Below are positions 5,428 to 7,384 of a stretch of 7,384 bases of DNA, in pieces (position 1 is the first letter of the stretch; each line of letters opens with the position of its first letter). The DNA comes from an uncultured Thermoleophilia bacterium (GTDB lineage Bacteria; Actinomycetota; Thermoleophilia; UBA2241). The notes beneath the pieces were generated by a model. It was not told the origin of the DNA, did no database searches, and saw nothing but the letters and a program-made list of their open reading frames with translations. The stretch lies in the NCBI GenBank assembly GCA_903921965.1, contig CAIXSE010000197.1, positions 1-7,384 on the forward strand. The letters run 5' to 3'. The position numbers were made by a program, and so were the translations under genes.

Positions 5428-7266
5428 TCAGCTGATCTTGCCTGCGGCCAATGGATCGGCCGGTCTCGTTGATATCGGCATGGTGAAGATGAAGCTGGAG
5501 CCCTTGCCCAGCTTGCTCTGCACGCGGATCGTCCCGCCGTGCAGCTCGACGAGTTCCTTGACGATCGCCAGTCCCAGACCCGTGCCCCCCTGCGAGCGCG
5601 TCGCCGACGAGTCTATCTGAGTGAAGCGCTGGAAGACCTTGTCCTGGTCCTCCTTGGCGATCCCCATCCCGGTGTCGTTGACCCAGATCTCGACCATGCG
5701 GTCGACGGTGCGCGCCTCGACGCTGAGGCTGCCGTTGTCGTGGGTGTACTTGATCCCGTTGGTGAGGAGGTTGAGCAGGATCTGGTTGAACTTGGCGGGG
5801 TCGGCGAACACCAGCGGGAGGTCGGTGGGGAGGAAGGTGGAGATGCGGATCCTCTTCTCCTGGGCGCGCGGCTTGACCACGGGGAGCACCCCGAGGAGCG
5901 CCGCGCGCAGGTCGACCGACTCCGGGTTGAGCTCGAGGCGGCCGGCCTCGATCTTGGTGAGGTCGAGGATGTCGTTGATGAGGCCGAGCAGCGCCTCGCC
6001 GCCCTTCAGGATGCTCTCCACGAAGGCGGACTGCTTCTCGTTGAGCTCGCCGGTCATGCCGCTGAGCAGCATGTCGCTGTAGCCGATGATCGACGTGAGC
6101 GGCGTGCGCAGCTCGTGGCTCATGGTCGCCATGAAGTCGCTCTTGAGCTCGTCGAGGTGTGTGAGCTCCTGGTTCTTGCGCGCCAGCTCCTCGTTGTACT
6201 GGATGTTGCGCACCACGAGCGCGACCTGGTCGCTGAGGGCGCGGAGGGTGGCCACGGCGGCGTCGCCCACGTTCTCGTTCTGCTTGTAGAGCAGGCAGAG
6301 GACGCCGAGCTGCTCGTTCTTGGCCTCGAGCGGCGCCAGGAGGAAGCCGTGGAAGCCCTCCTTCTCGACGATCTTCAGCAGGCGCGCCATGGCCTGGTCG
6401 GTGATCGTCTCGAAGCGGGCGGCGCCTCCGGCCGCGAGCTCGACGATGCCGAGCTCCCGCAGCCGGCGCACCATCGCCTCGTCGAAGGTGCCCACCGCGG
6501 CCTTGATGTCGTGCTCGCCGGTGTTGTGGTTGAGCACCAGGGCGAAGCCCGCGCCGGTGCCGGTGGAGCCCATGACCTGGCGCAGCGCGTCGGGCATGAG
6601 CGAGTCGACTTCCTGGTGCTTGAGGAAGACGCGGCTGCTCTCGCTCATCACGCGGAGCTGCTCGTTGGTGGCCTTCATGCGGCGCAGCTGGGCGTCGGTG
6701 TCGGCCTTCGCGTTCGTCAGCTGGACGGTGCTCTTGACCAGGGCGTTGGCGAGGCGCCCGGCCAGCAGCGCGACCAGGAGGAACGCCGCCACGTGCAGGC
6801 ACACCGAGATGAGCATCCAGGTGGCCGAGGCGTCGGCAGCGGGCACCATGCCCGAGGCGGCGTGCAGGCCCAGACGCTCGAAGGCCCAGACGCCGGCGTA
6901 GGCGGCGCCGGCCGCCACGGCCGTGGCGTACGGCGCCCACACCGGGAGGAACACGGTGGCGAGGATGATCGGCCACACGTAGAACACGGCGGCCGGGCTG
7001 AGGGCGCCGCCGCTGTACGCGACCGCGACCGTGACCAGGGCGAGGTCGACCACGACGACGGTACCGGTGAGCCGGGCCGAGTCGGCCCGCCTCTCGAGCA
7101 GGAAGAACGGCAGGTTGACGGCGACCACCAAGACGGCCGCGACCACGAGCAGCGTCGTGTCGACGCTGCCGTCGCCCAGCTGGACCCAGAGCACGGCGAC
7201 GAGGAGCGCGAGCGTGAAGAGCACCCGCGCCCAGAGGACCTCGTGAAGTTGCCTGCGCAGATCCAT
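5428..7266 (-). CDS. Membrane sensor histidine kinase, 6 TM - GAF - HisKA - HATPase
   Basis: The 612-residue protein has about six hydrophobic helices in residues 14-172 with short loops. The region SGGALSPAAVFYVWPIILA (85-103) resembles the membrane part of PilS-type kinases. A coiled linker (about 172-210) leads to a GAF domain (about 210-355) and a second coiled linker. The HisKA domain has H384 in MSHELRTPL (382-390), and the ATPase domain has N503 in the N box, NDTGMGIA around D531, and GGTGLGLAIVKEL from 560. All catalytic elements are present, so it should autophosphorylate and donate to the receiver encoded 13 bases downstream. The membrane part lacks a large outside domain, so the signal is likely within the membrane or reaches the cytoplasmic GAF domain. 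ATG at 7266 has GAGG about 6 bases upstream. The PilS resemblance is limited to the membrane region, and no PilR-type activator is present. Confidence 0.96.
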   Translation of the reverse strand: MDLRRQLHEVLWARVLFTLALLVAVLWVQLGDGSVDTTLLVVAAVLVVAVNLPFFLLERRADSARLTGTVVVVDLALVTVAVAYSGGALSPAAVFYVWPIILATVFLPVWAPYATAVAAGAAYAGVWAFERLGLHAASGMVPAADASATWMLISVCLHVAAFLLVALLAGRLANALVKSTVQLTNAKADTDAQLRRMKATNEQLRVMSESSRVFLKHQEVDSLMPDALRQVMGSTGTGAGFALVLNHNTGEHDIKAAVGTFDEAMVRRLRELGIVELAAGGAARFETITDQAMARLLKIVEKEGFHGFLLAPLEAKNEQLGVLCLLYKQNENVGDAAVATLRALSDQVALVVRNIQYNEELARKNQELTHLDELKSDFMATMSHELRTPLTSIIGYSDMLLSGMTGELNEKQSAFVESILKGGEALLGLINDILDLTKIEAGRLELNPESVDLRAALLGVLPVVKPRAQEKRIRISTFLPTDLPLVFADPAKFNQILLNLLTNGIKYTHDNGSLSVEARTVDRMVEIWVNDTGMGIAKEDQDKVFQRFTQIDSSATRSQGGTGLGLAIVKELVELHGGTIRVQSKLGKGSSFIFTMPISTRPADPLAAGKIS

Positions 7267-7309
7267 CGCCTGCCTCGTCTCCCGGCGTCCACGGTACGGC
7301 GGGTAAAGT

Positions 7310-7338
7310 ATTCTATCGCGGGACCAGATGTCCGTCTC
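7310..7338 (-). promoter_or_regulatory. Candidate promoter for the kinase-receiver operon
   Basis: On the minus strand TAGAAT (7315-7310) matches the -10 consensus at 5 of 6 positions. A weak -35 match, GAGACG (7338-7333), lies 17 bases upstream with 3 of 6 matches. The -10 ends 43 bases before the kinase ATG, giving a leader of about 35 bases. The AT-rich patch stands out in very GC-rich DNA, which supports the -10; the -35 is uncertain. Confidence 0.45.
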
Positions 7339-7375
7339 GGCGCGGACACGCCGTCGCGTGCGCGGCGGCTGGTCG

Positions 7376-7384
7376 GAAGGAGGA
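7376..7384 (+). promoter_or_regulatory. Strong Shine-Dalgarno at the right edge, for a gene starting beyond the window
   Basis: The last bases read GAAGGAGGA on the plus strand, a near-perfect complement to the 3' end of 16S rRNA. No start codon follows inside the window. A plus-strand gene divergent from the kinase probably starts within about 10 bases of the edge. Its promoter would share the AT-rich patch at 7303-7316 with the kinase promoter. Confidence 0.55.

Noticed and set aside
5369..6976. Long open frame of about 535 codons on the same strand as the kinase, in another frame
   Set aside because: It is Arg/Pro/His-rich with no domain, and it overlaps the conserved kinase domains and the kinase-receiver junction. 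It is a frame shadow.

Overview
The window is GC-rich DNA, roughly 70% by eye. Third codon positions are almost all G or C, all seven complete genes end in TGA, and most starts have a purine-rich Shine-Dalgarno site. This suggests a free-living high-GC bacterium, most likely an actinobacterium. That assignment rests on composition and gene style only; no marker gene is present. There are eight protein genes (one cut by the left edge), no tRNA, rRNA or CRISPR array, and no mobile element that I can see.

Left part (1-1251). A flavin-dependent oxidoreductase, cut by the left edge, and a MarR-family repressor lie on the minus strand as a tightly coupled pair, with the repressor first and 2 bases between them. 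A 218-base divergent control region separates them from the plus-strand genes. It holds an interrupted dyad near the marR start, GTAG/CGAGTA repeats that could be BlaI operators, and weak promoter matches.

Middle (1252-3268). A BlaI/MecI-type repressor is followed after 7 bases by a DUF885-family predicted zinc metallohydrolase. The usual membrane sensor-protease partner of BlaI (BlaR1/MecR1, M56) is not in the window, so the hydrolase takes the place next to the repressor. Its 3' end overlaps the convergent diguanylate cyclase gene by 11 bases.

Right part (3258-7266), all on the minus strand, is a signalling block. In transcription order it is a six-helix membrane GAF histidine kinase, a stand-alone receiver protein whose Shine-Dalgarno overlaps the kinase stop codon, a structured spacer, a 58-residue cysteine-rich small protein gene followed by a strong hairpin, and a membrane HAMP-like/GAF/GGDEF diguanylate cyclase. 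The kinase and receiver form a phosphorelay pair with no DNA-binding output. The cyclase has an intact active site and inhibitory I-site, and a cluster of cysteines in its GAF domain. I infer that the block links a membrane or cytoplasmic signal to c-di-GMP. The sequence does not show that the cyclase is controlled by the receiver.

Right edge (7267-7384). The kinase promoter region is here, and a strong plus-strand Shine-Dalgarno at the last bases points to a divergent gene that begins just outside the window.

The most useful observations are the unannotated small cysteine-rich gene with its flanking RNA structures, the BlaI-DUF885 pair without a BlaR1 sensor, and the cysteine cluster in the cyclase sensor domain. 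None by itself proves a new system.
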